Source of the DNA: Streptomyces sp. H27-H1
Lineage (GTDB): Bacteria > Actinomycetota > Actinomycetes > Streptomycetales > Streptomycetaceae
Length of the DNA: 64,000 bases
Direction: 5' to 3'
Assembly (NCBI RefSeq): GCF_026627445.1
Contig: NZ_JAPNLJ010000002.1
Location: 203,677-267,676 of the forward strand
In this document: positions 17,930 to 27,395 of the stretch, one piece after another
How the letters are laid out: each line of letters begins with the position of its first letter
How positions within the stretch are numbered: the stretch's first letter is position 1
Notes under the pieces: model-generated
What the model was told of the DNA's origin: nothing
Databases searched by the model: none
Seen by the model: the letters and a program-made list of their open reading frames with translations, nothing else
Made by a program: the position numbers and the translations under genes

Positions 17930-18142
17930 TTACTGGCCACCCTTTTGCACGAAGGACCTCACGAAATCCTCGGCGTTCTCCTCCAAGACATCATCGATTT
18001 CATCGAGTACCGAGTCGACGTCGTCGGAGAGCTTTTCCTGTCGCTCCTTGAGGTCGGTCGATTCCTCGACCGCCGCCTCCTCGACCTCCTCGGTCGAGCG
18101 CTGCGCCTTCTGCTGTCCGCCGCCGGTGTCCTTGGTCGCCAT
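17930..18142 (-). CDS. pup: Prokaryotic ubiquitin-like protein Pup
   Basis: 70 residues from the ATG at 18140-18142. Pup is an intrinsically disordered tag. The central helix-forming region (LKERQEKLSDDVDSVLDEID) binds the coiled coil of Arc. The C-terminus is ENAEDFVRSFVQKGGQ, so Gln must be deamidated to Glu by Dop before PafA can ligate it. The N-terminus (MATKDTGGGQQKAQRSTEEV) is the part first threaded into the ATPase. The Lys and Arg content is low and Asp/Glu high, as expected. A dop terminator-like hairpin lies upstream, so pup probably has its own promoter. Confidence 0.97.
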   Translation of the reverse strand: MATKDTGGGQQKAQRSTEEVEEAAVEESTDLKERQEKLSDDVDSVLDEIDDVLEENAEDFVRSFVQKGGQ

Positions 18143-18290
18143 GTCTAGCTCACCCCGCTCGGTTCGCACGCTCACACGGAGAGACCCCGGGAATTCGGGA
18201 TCCCTCAAGATCAGACCCTACGTCGGACCCTACAAGGAGGGCCCGACATCCGTCCCGGTACTTTCAAAACGTCCGGGTGTCTTCATGATT

Positions 18291-18323
18291 CCCGGGCCGG
18301 GGGCCTTTCAGCCCCCGCCCGGG
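18291..18323 (-). terminator. GC-rich hairpin after dop
   Basis: CCCGGGCCGGGGGC pairs with GCCCCCGCCCGGG around a CTTTCA loop, with one bulged base. It lies 17 bp beyond the dop stop and 150 bp before pup. It would separate, fully or partly, the dop transcript from the pup-prcBA transcript. Confidence 0.65.
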
Positions 18324-18339
18324 CATCGATCGGAAAGGC

Positions 18340-19851
18340 TCAGCGGCCGGAAAGCACCCGTACCAGGTCCTCCGCCGTCCGGCAGCGGTCCAGGAGCTCC
18401 TTGACGTGCGCCCGGGTCCCCCGCAGGGGTTCCAGGGTGGGCACCCGCTGGAGGGAGTCGTGGCCGGGCAGATCGAAGATCACCGAGTCCCAGGAGGCCG
18501 CGGCCACGTCGTCCGCGTACTGCTCCAGGCACCGGCCCCGGAAATACGCCCGGGTGTCCTCCGGGGGCTTGCTCTGCGCCCGTTCCACCGCGGTCTCGTC
18601 CAGGAGCCGCTTCATCTTGCCGCGGGCCACCAGCCGGTTGTACAGCCCCTTGTCGGGCCGTACGTCCGCGTACTGCAGGTCCACCAGGTGGAGCCGGGCG
18701 GCGTCCCAGCCGAGGCCGTCACGGCGCCGGTAGCCCTCCAGGATCTCCCGCTTGGCGATCCAGTCGAGCTCCCCCGACAGGCTCATCGGGTCGGTCTCCA
18801 GCCGGCCCAGTACGTCCTCCCAGCGGGCCAGCACGTCCTTGGTCTGCTCGTCCGCGTCGGAGCCGAAACGCTCCTCCACATACTTCCTGGCCAGCTCGTA
18901 GTACTCCATCTGGAGCTGTACGGCGGTCAGCGTCCGCCCGCTGCCCAGCGTGATGAGGTGCTGCAGGCCGGGGTCGTGGGAGACCTGGTGCAGGGTGCGC
19001 ACGGGCTGGTCCACGGCGAGGTCGACGTTGATGTAGCCGTCTTCGATCATGGACAGGACGAGTGCGGTCGTGCCGAGCTTGAGGTAGGTGGAGATCTCGG
19101 AGAGGTTCGCGTCGCCGATGATCACGTGGAGCCGGCGGTACTTCTCGGCGTCCGAGTGCGGTTCGTCGCGGGTGTTGATGATGGGGCGCTTGAGGGTGGT
19201 CTCGAGGCCGACCTCGACCTCGAAGTAGTCCGCGCGCTGGCTGATCTGGAAGCCGTGTTCGCGGCCGTCCTGGCCGATGCCGACGCGGCCGGCGCCGGTG
19301 AAGACGATGCGGGAGACGAAGAAGGGGGTGAGGTGGCGCACGATGTCCGAGAAGGGGGTTTCCCGCTTCATCAGGTAGTTCTCGTGCGTGCCGTAGGAGG
19401 CGCCCTTGTTGTCGGTGTTGTTCTTGTAGAGGTGGATGGGCTGGGCCCCGGGGAGCTGGGCGGCCCTGACGGCGGCCTCGGCCATGATCCGCTCGCCGGC
19501 TTTGTCCCAGAGGACGGCGTCGAGCGGGTTGGTGATCTCCGGGGAGCTGTATTCGGGGTGGGCGTGGTCCACGTAGAGGCGTGCGCCGTTGGTGAGGATG
19601 ACGTTGGCGAGGCCGATGTCCTCGTCGGTGAGCTGGCTGTTGTCGGCGGCCTCGCGGGCGAGGTCGAAGCCGCGGGCGTCCCGCAGCGGGTTCTCTTCCT
19701 CGAAGTCCCAGCGGGCGCGTCGCGCCCGGTGCATCGCCGCCGCGTAGGCGTTGACGATCTGGGATGAGGTGAGCATGGCATTGGCGTTCGGGTGACCCGG
19801 GACGGAGATCCCGTACTCCGTCTCGATCCCCATTACTCGCCGTACGGTCAT
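18340..19851 (-). CDS. dop: Pup deamidase/depupylase Dop
   Basis: 503 residues from the ATG at 19849-19851, which has a perfect AAGGAGG upstream; a longer open frame has no homology. Dop deamidates the C-terminal Gln of Pup and removes Pup from substrates. It shares the glutamine-synthetase-like fold with PafA (GIETEYGIS, residues 8-16; [17 protein letters not shown] with the catalytic-site Asp95). The Dop-specific loop after residue 50 ([12 protein letters not shown]) is present and PafA lacks it. It follows arc (gap about 260 bp), so the order arc-dop-pup-prcB-prcA is standard. Confidence 0.97.
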   Translation of the reverse strand: MTVRRVMGIETEYGISVPGHPNANAMLTSSQIVNAYAAAMHRARRARWDFEEENPLRDARGFDLAREAADNSQLTDEDIGLANVILTNGARLYVDHAHPEYSSPEITNPLDAVLWDKAGERIMAEAAVRAAQLPGAQPIHLYKNNTDNKGASYGTHENYLMKRETPFSDIVRHLTPFFVSRIVFTGAGRVGIGQDGREHGFQISQRADYFEVEVGLETTLKRPIINTRDEPHSDAEKYRRLHVIIGDANLSEISTYLKLGTTALVLSMIEDGYINVDLAVDQPVRTLHQVSHDPGLQHLITLGSGRTLTAVQLQMEYYELARKYVEERFGSDADEQTKDVLARWEDVLGRLETDPMSLSGELDWIAKREILEGYRRRDGLGWDAARLHLVDLQYADVRPDKGLYNRLVARGKMKRLLDETAVERAQSKPPEDTRAYFRGRCLEQYADDVAAASWDSVIFDLPGHDSLQRVPTLEPLRGTRAHVKELLDRCRTAEDLVRVLSGR

Positions 19852-20071
19852 GCGGCCCTCCTTGCCCGGCGGCGCTCCCGTTCGGGAGCGGCGCTCAAGT
19901 ACCGCTGGTGCTCCGGTGCGTCGTGTGCGGTGCCCGTCCCCGCACTGCGCGACCTGCGGTATGGAAGAGCCTAGAACCACTCGGCGCTGGTGGGGAGATC
20001 ATTTCAGTCATTGACTTTGCCCTGTCACCGGCTGAAAAGAGCTGAGAAGTGTCGGGGTTAAAGAATGGTGA

Positions 20072-20100
20072 CTGCGGGTGCCCTTGCCGGGCACCCGCAG
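20072..20100 (-). terminator. Intrinsic terminator downstream of arc
   Basis: A 12-bp perfect stem (CTGCGGGTGCCC, loop TTGCC) sits 13 bp after the arc stop. The leftward transcript continues with CATTCTTTAACC, a U-rich tail. This separates arc from dop. Confidence 0.85.
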
Positions 20101-20113
20101 CCGGACCGCTTTG

Positions 20114-21880
20114 TTACAGGTACTGACCGGTGTTGGCCACCGTGTCGATGGAGCGTCCGGTGTCCGCGCCTTGCTTTCCGGTGACGAGGGTTCGGATGAA
20201 TACGATCCGCTCGCCCTTCTTTCCGGAGATTCGGGCCCAGTCGTCGGGGTTGGTGGTGTTGGGCAGGTCTTCGTTCTCCTTGAACTCGTCCACGCAAGCC
20301 TGGAGGAGATGGGCGACGCGAAGGCCCTTCTGGTTGTGCTCGAGGAAGGCCTTGATGGCCATCTTCTTCGCACGGTCCACGATGTTCTGGATCATCGCGC
20401 CGGAGTTGAAGTCCTTGAAGTAGAGGACTTCCTTGTCTCCGTTGGCGTACGTGACCTCGAGGAAGCGGTTCTCCTCGGTTTCGGCGTACATCTGCTCGAC
20501 GACGGTCTGGATCATGCTGTGGACGGTCTCGGCGGTGGAGCCCTGGTGTTCGGACAGGTCGTCCGTGTGCAGGGGCAGCGTGGCCTTGAGGTACTTCGCG
20601 AAGATGTCCTTCGCGGCCTCGGCACCGGGGCGCTCGATCTTGATCTTCACGTCGAGCCGGCCGGGGCGCAGGATGGCCGGGTCGATCATGTCTTCGCGGT
20701 TGGAGGCGCCGATGACGATGACGTTCTCCAGGCCTTCCACGCCGTCGATCTCGGCAAGCAGCTGGGGGACGATGGTGTTCTCCACGTCCGAGCTGACTCC
20801 GGATCCGCGGGTGCGGAAGAGGGATTCCATCTCGTCGAAGAAGACGATGACGGGGGTGCCCTCGCTCGCCTTCTCCCTGGCACGTTGGAAGACGAGGCGG
20901 ATGTGCCGCTCGGTCTCGCCGACGTACTTGTTGAGGAGTTCGGGGCCCTTGATGTTCAGGAAGTAGGACTTCCCGGTGGGCTGGCCGGTCACCTCGGCGA
21001 CCTTCTTGGCAAGGGAGTTGGCCACGGCCTTGGCGATGAGCGTCTTGCCGCAGCCGGGGGGGCCGTAGAGCAGGATGCCCTTGGGGGGCCGCAGTTCGTG
21101 TTCCTTGAAGAGGTCGGGGTAGAGGTAGGGGAGCTCGACGGCGTCGCGGATCAGTTCGATCTGGTCGCCCAGGCCGCCGATCTTGTCGTAGTCGATGTCC
21201 GGGACCTCTTCGAGGACGAGGTCTTCGACTTCACTCTTGGGGACGATCTCGTAGACGTAGCCGGAGCGGGGTTCGAGCAGCAGGGAGTCGCCGGGGCGGA
21301 TGGTGACGTCCAGGAGCGGCTCGGCGAGCCTCACCACCCTTTCCTCGTCGGTGTGCCCGACCACCAGGGCGCGCTCGCCGTCCTCGAGGATTTCCTTGAG
21401 GGTGACGATGTCCCCGGCCCGCTCGTACGCCATGGCCTCGACCACGTTGAGGGCTTCGTTGAGCATGACCTCCTGGCCGCGCCGGAGCTCTTCCGGTTCG
21501 ACGCTGGGGCTCACGTTCACGCGGAGCTTTCGGCCGCCGGTGAAGATGTCGACGGTTCCGTCTTCGTTCGACTGCAGGAAGACTCCGAAGCCGGCCGGCG
21601 GCTGTGCGAGCCGGTCGACTTCTTCCTTGAGGGCCACGATCTGGTCGCGGGCCTCGCGCATGGTGTTCGCCAGCCGCTCGTTCTGCGCGGAGACGCCTGC
21701 CAGGTTTGTCTGGAGCTCGACGATCCGCTCTTCGAGAATCCTCGTGTGTCGCGGAGAGTCGGCGAGCTTACGTCGCAGGACGGCGATTTCCTGCTCGAGA
21801 TAGGCAACCTGGCCTGCGGGGTCCTCAGACCCTCGCGTGGGCCGGATGCCGCGGTTGTTGTCGTCGTCGTGGGCTGCCAC
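20114..21880 (-). CDS. arc: Proteasome-associated AAA+ ATPase Arc (Mpa)
   Basis: 588 residues from the GTG at 21878-21880, which matches the S. coelicolor start ([13 protein letters not shown]). The N-terminal coiled coil is at about residues 20-92, the OB folds at about 95-215 and the AAA+ module at about 230-500. Walker A is GPPGCGKT (273-280) and Walker B VIVFFDEM (344-351). The C-terminus is TGQYL, the docking motif that opens the PrcA gate. It unfolds pupylated proteins. The GGAGGAGGTGAG tract lies upstream. The gene is the first in the leftward proteasome region and is divergent from a ferredoxin gene. Confidence 0.97.
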   Translation of the reverse strand: MAAHDDDNNRGIRPTRGSEDPAGQVAYLEQEIAVLRRKLADSPRHTRILEERIVELQTNLAGVSAQNERLANTMREARDQIVALKEEVDRLAQPPAGFGVFLQSNEDGTVDIFTGGRKLRVNVSPSVEPEELRRGQEVMLNEALNVVEAMAYERAGDIVTLKEILEDGERALVVGHTDEERVVRLAEPLLDVTIRPGDSLLLEPRSGYVYEIVPKSEVEDLVLEEVPDIDYDKIGGLGDQIELIRDAVELPYLYPDLFKEHELRPPKGILLYGPPGCGKTLIAKAVANSLAKKVAEVTGQPTGKSYFLNIKGPELLNKYVGETERHIRLVFQRAREKASEGTPVIVFFDEMESLFRTRGSGVSSDVENTIVPQLLAEIDGVEGLENVIVIGASNREDMIDPAILRPGRLDVKIKIERPGAEAAKDIFAKYLKATLPLHTDDLSEHQGSTAETVHSMIQTVVEQMYAETEENRFLEVTYANGDKEVLYFKDFNSGAMIQNIVDRAKKMAIKAFLEHNQKGLRVAHLLQACVDEFKENEDLPNTTNPDDWARISGKKGERIVFIRTLVTGKQGADTGRSIDTVANTGQYL

Positions 21881-21918
21881 GGTCCTCACCTCCTCCGGGG
21901 GGAGCTGGACGCTTTCTG

Positions 21919-21946
21919 ACCCTACCTGGGCTGGTGGTGATTGAAA
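21919..21946 (-). promoter_or_regulatory. Candidate arc promoter
   Basis: On the minus strand, TTTCAA (21941-21946) and TAGGGT (21919-21924) are separated by 16 bp, a fit to housekeeping sigma promoters. The start of transcription would lie about 33 bp before the GTG. A 7-bp inverted repeat, ACCCCTA/TAGGGGT (21946-21952 and 21967-21973), adjoins it. Confidence 0.4.
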
Positions 21947-22026
21947 CCCCTAGATCACAAAGACGGTAGGGGTGTGTCCGATCTTCACCCTTGCGTACTC
22001 CCTCACCCCAAGGAAATACCCACCCA

Positions 22027-22056
22027 TCAACATCGGAAAGCAGCCGGTTGTAAGGT
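22027..22056 (+). promoter_or_regulatory. Candidate promoter of the ferredoxin gene
   Basis: TCAACA (22027-22032) and TAAGGT (22051-22056) are spaced by 18 bp. The predicted transcript start would leave a leader of about 80 bases before the ATG at 22145. The match is moderate. Confidence 0.35.
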
Positions 22057-22144
22057 CGAACTGTTCAACACCCGTCAGAGCTCGCGCGACTTGCCGCGAG
22101 TTGTGACCGGGATGGATCACTCAGAGCAGGGAACGGCAGGAGAT

Positions 22145-22465
22145 ATGACCGTGCAGCAGGAGGCAGTCACCGAGGGGACTGCGGGTGCCGGAGAGCCGCT
22201 CGAAGTCTGGATCGACCAGGACCTCTGCACTGGCGACGGCATCTGTGTGCAGTACGCGCCTGAGGTCTTCGAGCTGGACATTGATGGTCTGGCGTACGTG
22301 AAGAGCCCTGCCGACGAGCTGCTCGTGGAGGCGGGGGCGACCACTCCGGTTCCGCTGGTGCTGCTGCAGGACGTGGTGGATTCGGCGAAGGAATGTCCCG
22401 GGGACTGCATCCATGTAAGGCGGGTTTCGGACAGGGTCGAAGTCTTCGGTCCCGACGCGGAGTGA
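22145..22465 (+). CDS. Single-cluster ferredoxin
   Basis: 106 residues from the ATG at 22145, with CAGGAG 5 bases upstream; the longer open frame has no homology. The cluster ligands are in DLCTGDGICVQYAPEVFEL and ECPGDCIHV: three Cys of a CxxxxxC...C pattern, with the fourth position of a 4Fe-4S type held by Asp, so a 3Fe-4S cluster is likely. A central insertion of about 35 residues (AGATTPVPLVLLQDVV) separates the ligands. It resembles ferredoxins that serve P450s in Streptomyces, but no P450 is nearby. The place beside arc is conserved. Confidence 0.87.
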   Translation: MTVQQEAVTEGTAGAGEPLEVWIDQDLCTGDGICVQYAPEVFELDIDGLAYVKSPADELLVEAGATTPVPLVLLQDVVDSAKECPGDCIHVRRVSDRVEVFGPDAE

Positions 22466-22469
22466 GCGT

Positions 22470-23081
22470 TCAAACACCCGTGGGGGTCGAGTCCGTAAGC
22501 TCCTGGCGGAATTTTCCGCCGGTCCAGCGCCACTTGGCGAGCTGCTTGGTATCGGGGCTGTAGCGGGGCACTTCGGGCGAGGAGTACCCGAGGAGGCTCG
22601 CGGTGACGACTCCGTCGCGGATGGTGAGCTCGGTGGCGGTCTGCTTGCGGCCGGCTTCGAGGAGGGTGGCGACGACGCGGGGGTTCGCGGTTTTCGCCGG
22701 GTCCTGGGCGAGGACGTAGAGGGCGTGGGGCGGGGTGCCGGAGCCCGCGTCGCAGCGGACGGCCGCCACGGTTTCGGGGCGGCCGTCGCCGTCCAGGTCA
22801 CCTTCCGCGGTGGCCGTGACGGCTTGTGGGGCGCCTTTGCAGTCCAGGGGGTACGTGAGCGCGTGCGCGTCGGGAGCGGCCGTTTCGGGGCCGTTGGCGG
22901 CGCTCGCGGGGCGTATCGGGGTCGTCGCGGAGGCTCCGGTGGCCGGGGCGGGCTGCAGGAGTCCGGCGCCGGCTACGACGGCGGCCATGGCCGAGGCCGT
23001 GGCGAGCCAGTGGACGGGCCGGGCCCGGTAGTGCGCCGGGGTGGGGGTGCTCGGCGACGGCTCGGCGGGGCTGTGCGGCAC
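22470..23081 (-). CDS. Secreted or membrane-anchored protein with a calcium-binding-like repeat
   Basis: 203 residues from GTG 23081, chosen because CAGGAGA lies 8 bases upstream; a GTG 51 bases earlier lacks one. One hydrophobic segment (WLATASAMAAVVAGAGLL) anchors the N-terminus, or acts as a signal peptide, after a Pro-rich cytosolic stretch. The exported part holds EGDLDGDGRPETVAAV, which resembles an FG-GAP or dockerin calcium loop. The stop lies 4 bp after the ferredoxin stop (convergent). The function is unknown. A strong terminator precedes it, so it has its own promoter. Confidence 0.75.
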   Translation of the reverse strand: MPHSPAEPSPSTPTPAHYRARPVHWLATASAMAAVVAGAGLLQPAPATGASATTPIRPASAANGPETAAPDAHALTYPLDCKGAPQAVTATAEGDLDGDGRPETVAAVRCDAGSGTPPHALYVLAQDPAKTANPRVVATLLEAGRKQTATELTIRDGVVTASLLGYSSPEVPRYSPDTKQLAKWRWTGGKFRQELTDSTPTGV

Positions 23082-23208
23082 GCGGGGTGTCTCCTGTGCG
23101 AAGGGTGACGGGGAGCCAGCATCGTGCCACACCTCACATCGGGGTGGAACGGGTGGGTCCGGACCGGCCGGCCCGCCGGCTCCGGGTGGACCGTAGGGAC
23201 AACGAAAA

Positions 23209-23259
23209 GACGCTGTGGCGCAGTTCCCTGATGTTTCGGGGGAACTGCGCCACAGCGTC
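23209..23259 (-). terminator. Long intrinsic terminator downstream of trmI
   Basis: A 20-bp perfect stem (GACGCTGTGGCGCAGTTCCC with its complement) closes an 11-nt loop. Outer bases AACGA/TCGTT (23201-23205 and 23263-23267) extend it. The leftward RNA then reads TTTTCGTTGTCC. This is the clearest hairpin terminator in the first half of the window. Confidence 0.9.
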
Positions 23260-23300
23260 CGTTCGTTGGCGGGCCTGCCGGGCGGCGGGCCGGTCCTTGG

Positions 23301-24242
23301 TCAGTCGCGGTCGCCGGCCTCGGCGGCCTCGGCCGTCTCGGCGGTCTTGACGGCGGACTTGCTGCCGGGGCCGTCGTAGTCCTCGCCGTAGGCGCCCTTG
23401 GAGGGGCGGCGGCGGCGCATGGGCGGCTCGACGCCGTCCGCGAGGCGGCGGGCGGTGACGAGGAAGCCGGTGTGGCCGATCATGCGGTGGTCCGGGCGGA
23501 CGGCCAGGCCCTCGACGTGCCAGTTGCGGATCATCGATTCCCACGGCTGCGGTTCGGCGTAGCAGCCGAACTCGCGGATGGATTCGACGGTCCGGGAGAG
23601 CTGGGTTGTGGTGGCCACGTAGCAGCAGAGGATGCCGCCGGGGACCAGCGCCTTGGAGACGGCTTCCAGGCATTCCCACGGGGCGAGCATGTCGAGGATC
23701 ACGCGGTCGACGTCCGTGTCGGACAGGTTGTCCTGGAGGTCGCCCACGGTCAGCTGCCACGCGGGGTGCGGGCCGCCGAAGTAGCGCTCGACGTTGGCCG
23801 TGGCGATCTCGGCGAAGTCCTGGCGGCGCTCGTAGCTGTGGAGCATGCCCTGGTCGCCGATGGCGCGCAGCAGGAAGCTGCTCAGGGAGCCGGAGCCCAC
23901 ACCTGCTTCGACGACGCGGGCGCCGGGGAAGATGTCGGCGAAGGCCAGGATCTGGCCCGCGTCCTTGGGGTAGACCACGGCGGCACCGCGGGGCATGGAC
24001 AGGACATAGTCGGGGAGCAGGGGACGCAGCGCGAGGTAGGCGACGTTGCCCGTGGTACGGACAACGCTTCCCTCGGGGGAGCCGATCAGCTCGTCGTGCG
24101 GGAAGGAACCCTTGTGGGTGTGGAAATTCTTCCCGGCTTCGAGCGTGAACGTGTAGTGGCGGCCCTTGGGGTCGGTGAGCTGTACCTGGTCCCCGACCTC
24201 GAAGGGCCCGCGTCGGCGGGCGGCACCGGTCGGTTCGGACAT
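23301..24242 (-). CDS. trmI: tRNA (adenine-58-N1)-methyltransferase TrmI
   Basis: 313 residues from ATG. TrmI methylates A58 of the T-loop of tRNAs using S-adenosylmethionine. The SAM motif VVEAGVGSGSLSSFLLRAIG is near residues 110-128, with DRVILDMLAPWECLE further on as motif IV. The N-terminal beta-barrel (VGDQVQLTDPKGRHYTFTLE) is typical. The last 30 residues are a low-complexity tail. It lies 18 bp after the M50 protease gene on the same strand; the divergent RecB-type nuclease completes a set also found near trmI in mycobacteria. Confidence 0.94.
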   Translation of the reverse strand: MSEPTGAARRRGPFEVGDQVQLTDPKGRHYTFTLEAGKNFHTHKGSFPHDELIGSPEGSVVRTTGNVAYLALRPLLPDYVLSMPRGAAVVYPKDAGQILAFADIFPGARVVEAGVGSGSLSSFLLRAIGDQGMLHSYERRQDFAEIATANVERYFGGPHPAWQLTVGDLQDNLSDTDVDRVILDMLAPWECLEAVSKALVPGGILCCYVATTTQLSRTVESIREFGCYAEPQPWESMIRNWHVEGLAVRPDHRMIGHTGFLVTARRLADGVEPPMRRRRPSKGAYGEDYDGPGSKSAVKTAETAEAAEAGDRD

Positions 24243-24260
24243 GTGACCAGTGTATTGGCT

Positions 24261-25460
24261 TCAGGACTGGGGCCGCGCCATGGCCTTCACGAAGGCTTTT
24301 TCCACGTCGAGGGTGGAGAGGACGCCGTAGATGGCGCCGTCGGACTGGAGGACGAGGTATTCGGTGGCGGGTGTGGTGCGCAGGTGGTCGAGGAGTTCTT
24401 CGCCGGTGAGATCCGCTGAAACCTTCATGCCGTTGGTGAGGTCTTGGGCGAGGGTGCCGGCGGCGACCCAGGGGCGGCGGTGTTCGGGGACGGAGGCGAT
24501 GGCGCTCTCGCGGACGATGCCGGTGGGGTCTCCGAGTCCGTCGACGATGACGAGGGCGCGGGCGCCGGCTTCGTTGGCGCGGCGGAGGGCTTCGGAGAGG
24601 GGGGTGGCGGTGTCGACGGGGATGGCGCGGCGGGTGAGTTTGCGGGCGTGGAGTTCCGGGAGGTGTTCGCGCAGGCGGGCGACGCGCAGGCTGTTGCCGG
24701 CTCCGGTCCAGATGATGGCGGCGAGGATGGCGGCGAGGAGTGCGTCCATGACGGTGTCCATGCCGCCGATGTCGTCGGCGCGGTTGCCGAGGGTCCCGGT
24801 GTAGTTCAGGAGGGGCAGGCCCAGGAGGACGGCGACGGCGAGGGCGCGGCCGGCCCAGGCGGCGGCGATGGTGCCGGTCATGGGTTTGCCGGTGATGCCC
24901 CAGATGACGGCGCGGAGCATGCGGCCGCCGTCGAGGGGGAGGCCGGGGAGGAGGTTGAAGGCGGCGACGAGGAGGTTGGAGATCATGAGGCCGGCGAGGA
25001 GGACTCCGGGGACGCTGGCGGGTTCGACGGCTTTCATGCCGAGGTAGAAGGCGCCGGCGAGGAGGAGGGAGAGGAGGGGGCCGACGAAGGCGAGGACGAA
25101 TTCGCGGCCGGGGGTTTCGGATTCCTTCTCGATCTCGGAGACGCCGCCGAAGAACTGGAGCTGGATGCGGCGTACGGGGAGTTTGAAGCGGAGCGCCGCG
25201 ATGGTGTGGGCGAGTTCGTGGACGAGGACCGAGGCGTAGAAGGCGACGGCGAAGAAGAGTGCCACGGGGTAGCGCAGGATTCCGAGGTCGGGCAGGATCC
25301 GGTCGAGCTGGCCGCCGAAGACCCAGGTGATGAGCGCGGCGACGAGGAACCAGCTGGGCGAGACGTAGACGGGTACGCCGAAGGGGCGGCCCATGAGGAG
25401 TCCGCCGCCCGGTCCTGAGCGGCGGCCCGCGCGCTCGCCGGTTTCGTCGGTGTCTGCCAC
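24261..25460 (-). CDS. Site-2-type membrane metalloprotease with CBS domains (M50)
   Basis: 399 residues from the GTG at 25458-25460, with GAAGGA 6 bases upstream. The zinc motif HELAH (residues 81-85) lies in a membrane helix and the third ligand in NLLPGLPLDGGR (169-180). About six membrane helices are visible. The C-terminal 120 residues form a pair of CBS domains (RRAIPVDTATPLSEALRRAN; DVEKAFVKAM), which usually bind adenine nucleotides and regulate activity. Such proteases cut anti-sigma factors or other membrane proteins. The 5' neighbour is a divergent nuclease gene. The substrate is unknown. Confidence 0.92.
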   Translation of the reverse strand: MADTDETGERAGRRSGPGGGLLMGRPFGVPVYVSPSWFLVAALITWVFGGQLDRILPDLGILRYPVALFFAVAFYASVLVHELAHTIAALRFKLPVRRIQLQFFGGVSEIEKESETPGREFVLAFVGPLLSLLLAGAFYLGMKAVEPASVPGVLLAGLMISNLLVAAFNLLPGLPLDGGRMLRAVIWGITGKPMTGTIAAAWAGRALAVAVLLGLPLLNYTGTLGNRADDIGGMDTVMDALLAAILAAIIWTGAGNSLRVARLREHLPELHARKLTRRAIPVDTATPLSEALRRANEAGARALVIVDGLGDPTGIVRESAIASVPEHRRPWVAAGTLAQDLTNGMKVSADLTGEELLDHLRTTPATEYLVLQSDGAIYGVLSTLDVEKAFVKAMARPQS

Positions 25461-25633
25461 GGTTGTCCTTCGTTCGCTGCTGCCCGGTGGTGGTGCGCCG
25501 GTGGTTCTGGTGTTTTTTCCCGTGGTGTCCGGGTGCGCCGTTGCGCGGTGTGATGCTCCGATCATGCAGTGCGAGGGGGGTCGACGTCGATGGTATGCGC
25601 GTCCTGTCGGTGGCGGGTCGTAGGGTTTTGCGT

Positions 25634-26539
25634 ATGACGACGAGCCCCGGCAGCGGTCCGGACGATGCAGTGACCGATGCAGTGACCCCTCGCGTGCCCG
25701 CCCAGGGGGCGGCCGTGGCGCCTTCTTCGCTGTCGCCTTCGCGGGCGAGCGATTTCATGCGGTGTCCGTTGCTGTACCGGTTCCGGGTGATCGACAAGTT
25801 GCCGGAGAAACCGAGTGCGGCGGCGACGCGGGGGACGTTGGTGCACGCGGTGCTGGAGCGGCTTTTCGATCATCCTGCGCCGGAGCGGACCGCGCCGCGG
25901 GCGAAGGCGTTGATTCCGGGGCAGTGGGACCGGTTGGTGGAGTCGAAGCCGGAGTTGTTGGAGCTGTTCCCGGAGGGTGATGACGGGGCGGGGCTGGCGG
26001 GCTGGCTGACGGAGGCCGAGGCGCTGGTGGACCGGTGGTTCACGTTGGAGGACCCGACGCGGCTGGAGCCGGTGGAGCGGGAGTTCTTCGTGGAGACGGA
26101 GCTGGATTCGGGTTTGCGGCTGCGCGGGATCATCGACCGGGTGGATGTGGCGCCGACGGGTGAGGTGCGGATCGTCGATTACAAGACGGGCAAGGCGCCG
26201 CGGCCGGAGTACGCCGAGGGCGCGCTGTTCCAGATGAAGTTCTACGCGTTGGTGGTGTGGCGGCTGAAGCGGGTGGTGCCGCGGCGGCTTCAGCTGGTTT
26301 ATCTGGGCAGCGGGGACGTGGTGACGTACGACCCGGTGATCGAGGATCTGGAGCGGATGGAGCGCAAGCTGCTGGCGCTCTGGGAGGCGATCCGGGAGGC
26401 GACGGAGACGGGTGACTGGCGGCCGCGGAAGACGAAGCTGTGCGGCTGGTGTGATCATCAGGCGGTGTGTCCGGAGTTCGGTGGTACTCCCCCGGTCTAT
26501 CCGCTGGAGTTGCCGTCGGGTGGCCGCGGGGAGTCCTGA
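25634..26539 (+). CDS. RecB-family nuclease with an iron-sulfur cluster
   Basis: 301 residues from the ATG at 25634. The PD-(D/E)XK core has Asp168 in LRGIIDRVD and Asp182 and Lys184 in VRIVDYKTGKAP. Four cysteines fit the AddB-type 4Fe-4S cluster: Cys44 (RCPLLYRF) and Cys270, Cys273 and Cys279 (LCGWCDHQAVCPEF). His71 (GTLVHAVLE) also fits the nuclease. It is a stand-alone nuclease domain without a helicase. It is divergent from the M50 protease gene; the same nuclease is next to trmI in mycobacteria. A role in DNA repair is likely but unproven. G-ending codons dominate. Confidence 0.93.
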   Translation: MTTSPGSGPDDAVTDAVTPRVPAQGAAVAPSSLSPSRASDFMRCPLLYRFRVIDKLPEKPSAAATRGTLVHAVLERLFDHPAPERTAPRAKALIPGQWDRLVESKPELLELFPEGDDGAGLAGWLTEAEALVDRWFTLEDPTRLEPVEREFFVETELDSGLRLRGIIDRVDVAPTGEVRIVDYKTGKAPRPEYAEGALFQMKFYALVVWRLKRVVPRRLQLVYLGSGDVVTYDPVIEDLERMERKLLALWEAIREATETGDWRPRKTKLCGWCDHQAVCPEFGGTPPVYPLELPSGGRGES

Positions 26540-26605
26540 TCTTCGGGTCAGGGCAGAATGGGCGGGGTTCCCCCGTTGGTGTCCGACGAATACGAGGTAG
26601 ACCCC

Positions 26606-27280
26606 GTGGCGATCCGCGTACTGCTGGTCGACGATCAGCCGCTGCTGCGTACCGGCTTCCGGATGATCCTGGAGGCCGAGCAGGATCTGGCGGTGGTCGG
26701 TGAGGCCGGGGACGGTCTGCAGGCGTTGGACCAGGTGCGGGCGTTGCAGCCCGATGTGGTGCTGATGGACATCCGGATGCCGCGGATGGACGGCGTGGAG
26801 GCGACGCGGCAGATCACGGGTCCGGGCCGGGACGGTCCGGCGAAGGTGCTGGTGCTGACGACGTTCGATCTGGACGAGTACGTGGTGGAGGCGTTGCGGG
26901 CGGGGGCCAGTGGGTTCTTGCTGAAGGATGCGCCGGCGGTGGAGCTGGTGCAGGCGATCCGGGTGGTGGCGGGTGGCGAGGCGATGCTGGCGCCGAGCAT
27001 CACGCGGCGCCTGCTGGACAAGTACGCGGGGCATCTGCCGTCGGGTGAGGACAGCGTTCCGAACATGATCGGTTCGTTGACCGAGCGTGAGGTCGAGGTG
27101 TTGAAGCTGGTGGCCCGGGGATTGTCGAACGCGGAGGTCGCGGCGGATCTGTTCGTGAGCGAGACGACGGTGAAGACGCATGTGGGCCATGTGCTGACGA
27201 AACTGGGTCTGCGTGACCGGGTGCAGGCGGCGGTGTACGCGTACGAGTGCGGTCTGGTGCGTCCGGGGGCCGGTCAGTAG
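26606..27280 (+). CDS. NarL/LuxR-type response regulator
   Basis: 224 residues from the GTG at 26606, with GAGGTAG upstream; the ATG at 26558 gives 16 more residues. The receiver domain runs to about residue 120: acidic pocket VLLVDDQ (6-11), phospho-acceptor Asp55 in LMDIRMP, and Lys in FLLKDAP. The LuxR-type DNA-binding domain at the C-terminus includes [20 protein letters not shown] and [20 protein letters not shown]. No sensor kinase gene is adjacent, so it is an orphan regulator or has a distant partner. It is followed by a terminator. Confidence 0.95.
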   Translation: MAIRVLLVDDQPLLRTGFRMILEAEQDLAVVGEAGDGLQALDQVRALQPDVVLMDIRMPRMDGVEATRQITGPGRDGPAKVLVLTTFDLDEYVVEALRAGASGFLLKDAPAVELVQAIRVVAGGEAMLAPSITRRLLDKYAGHLPSGEDSVPNMIGSLTEREVEVLKLVARGLSNAEVAADLFVSETTVKTHVGHVLTKLGLRDRVQAAVYAYECGLVRPGAGQ

Positions 27281-27320
27281 GCGCCTTCGGGTCGCTGTTC
27301 CAGGGGTACGGGTACACGGC

Positions 27321-27359
27321 AACGGGCCCGCTTCCGCGTGATGCGGAGGCGGGCCCGTT
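27321..27359. terminator. Bidirectional terminator after the response regulator
   Basis: A 17-bp stem with one G-U pair (AACGGGCCCGCTTCCGC) closes a five-base loop GTGAT. It stands between the convergent response-regulator gene and the first solute-binding protein gene. Confidence 0.88.
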
Positions 27360-27395
27360 GTCGTGGGCGGGTGTCAGCCCTTGCGGGGGTGGGGG

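Noticed and set aside
23134..25797. An 887-codon minus-strand frame over trmI and the M50 protease
   Set aside because: It is a shadow of the two genes; the composition is Arg/Pro-rich with no domain.
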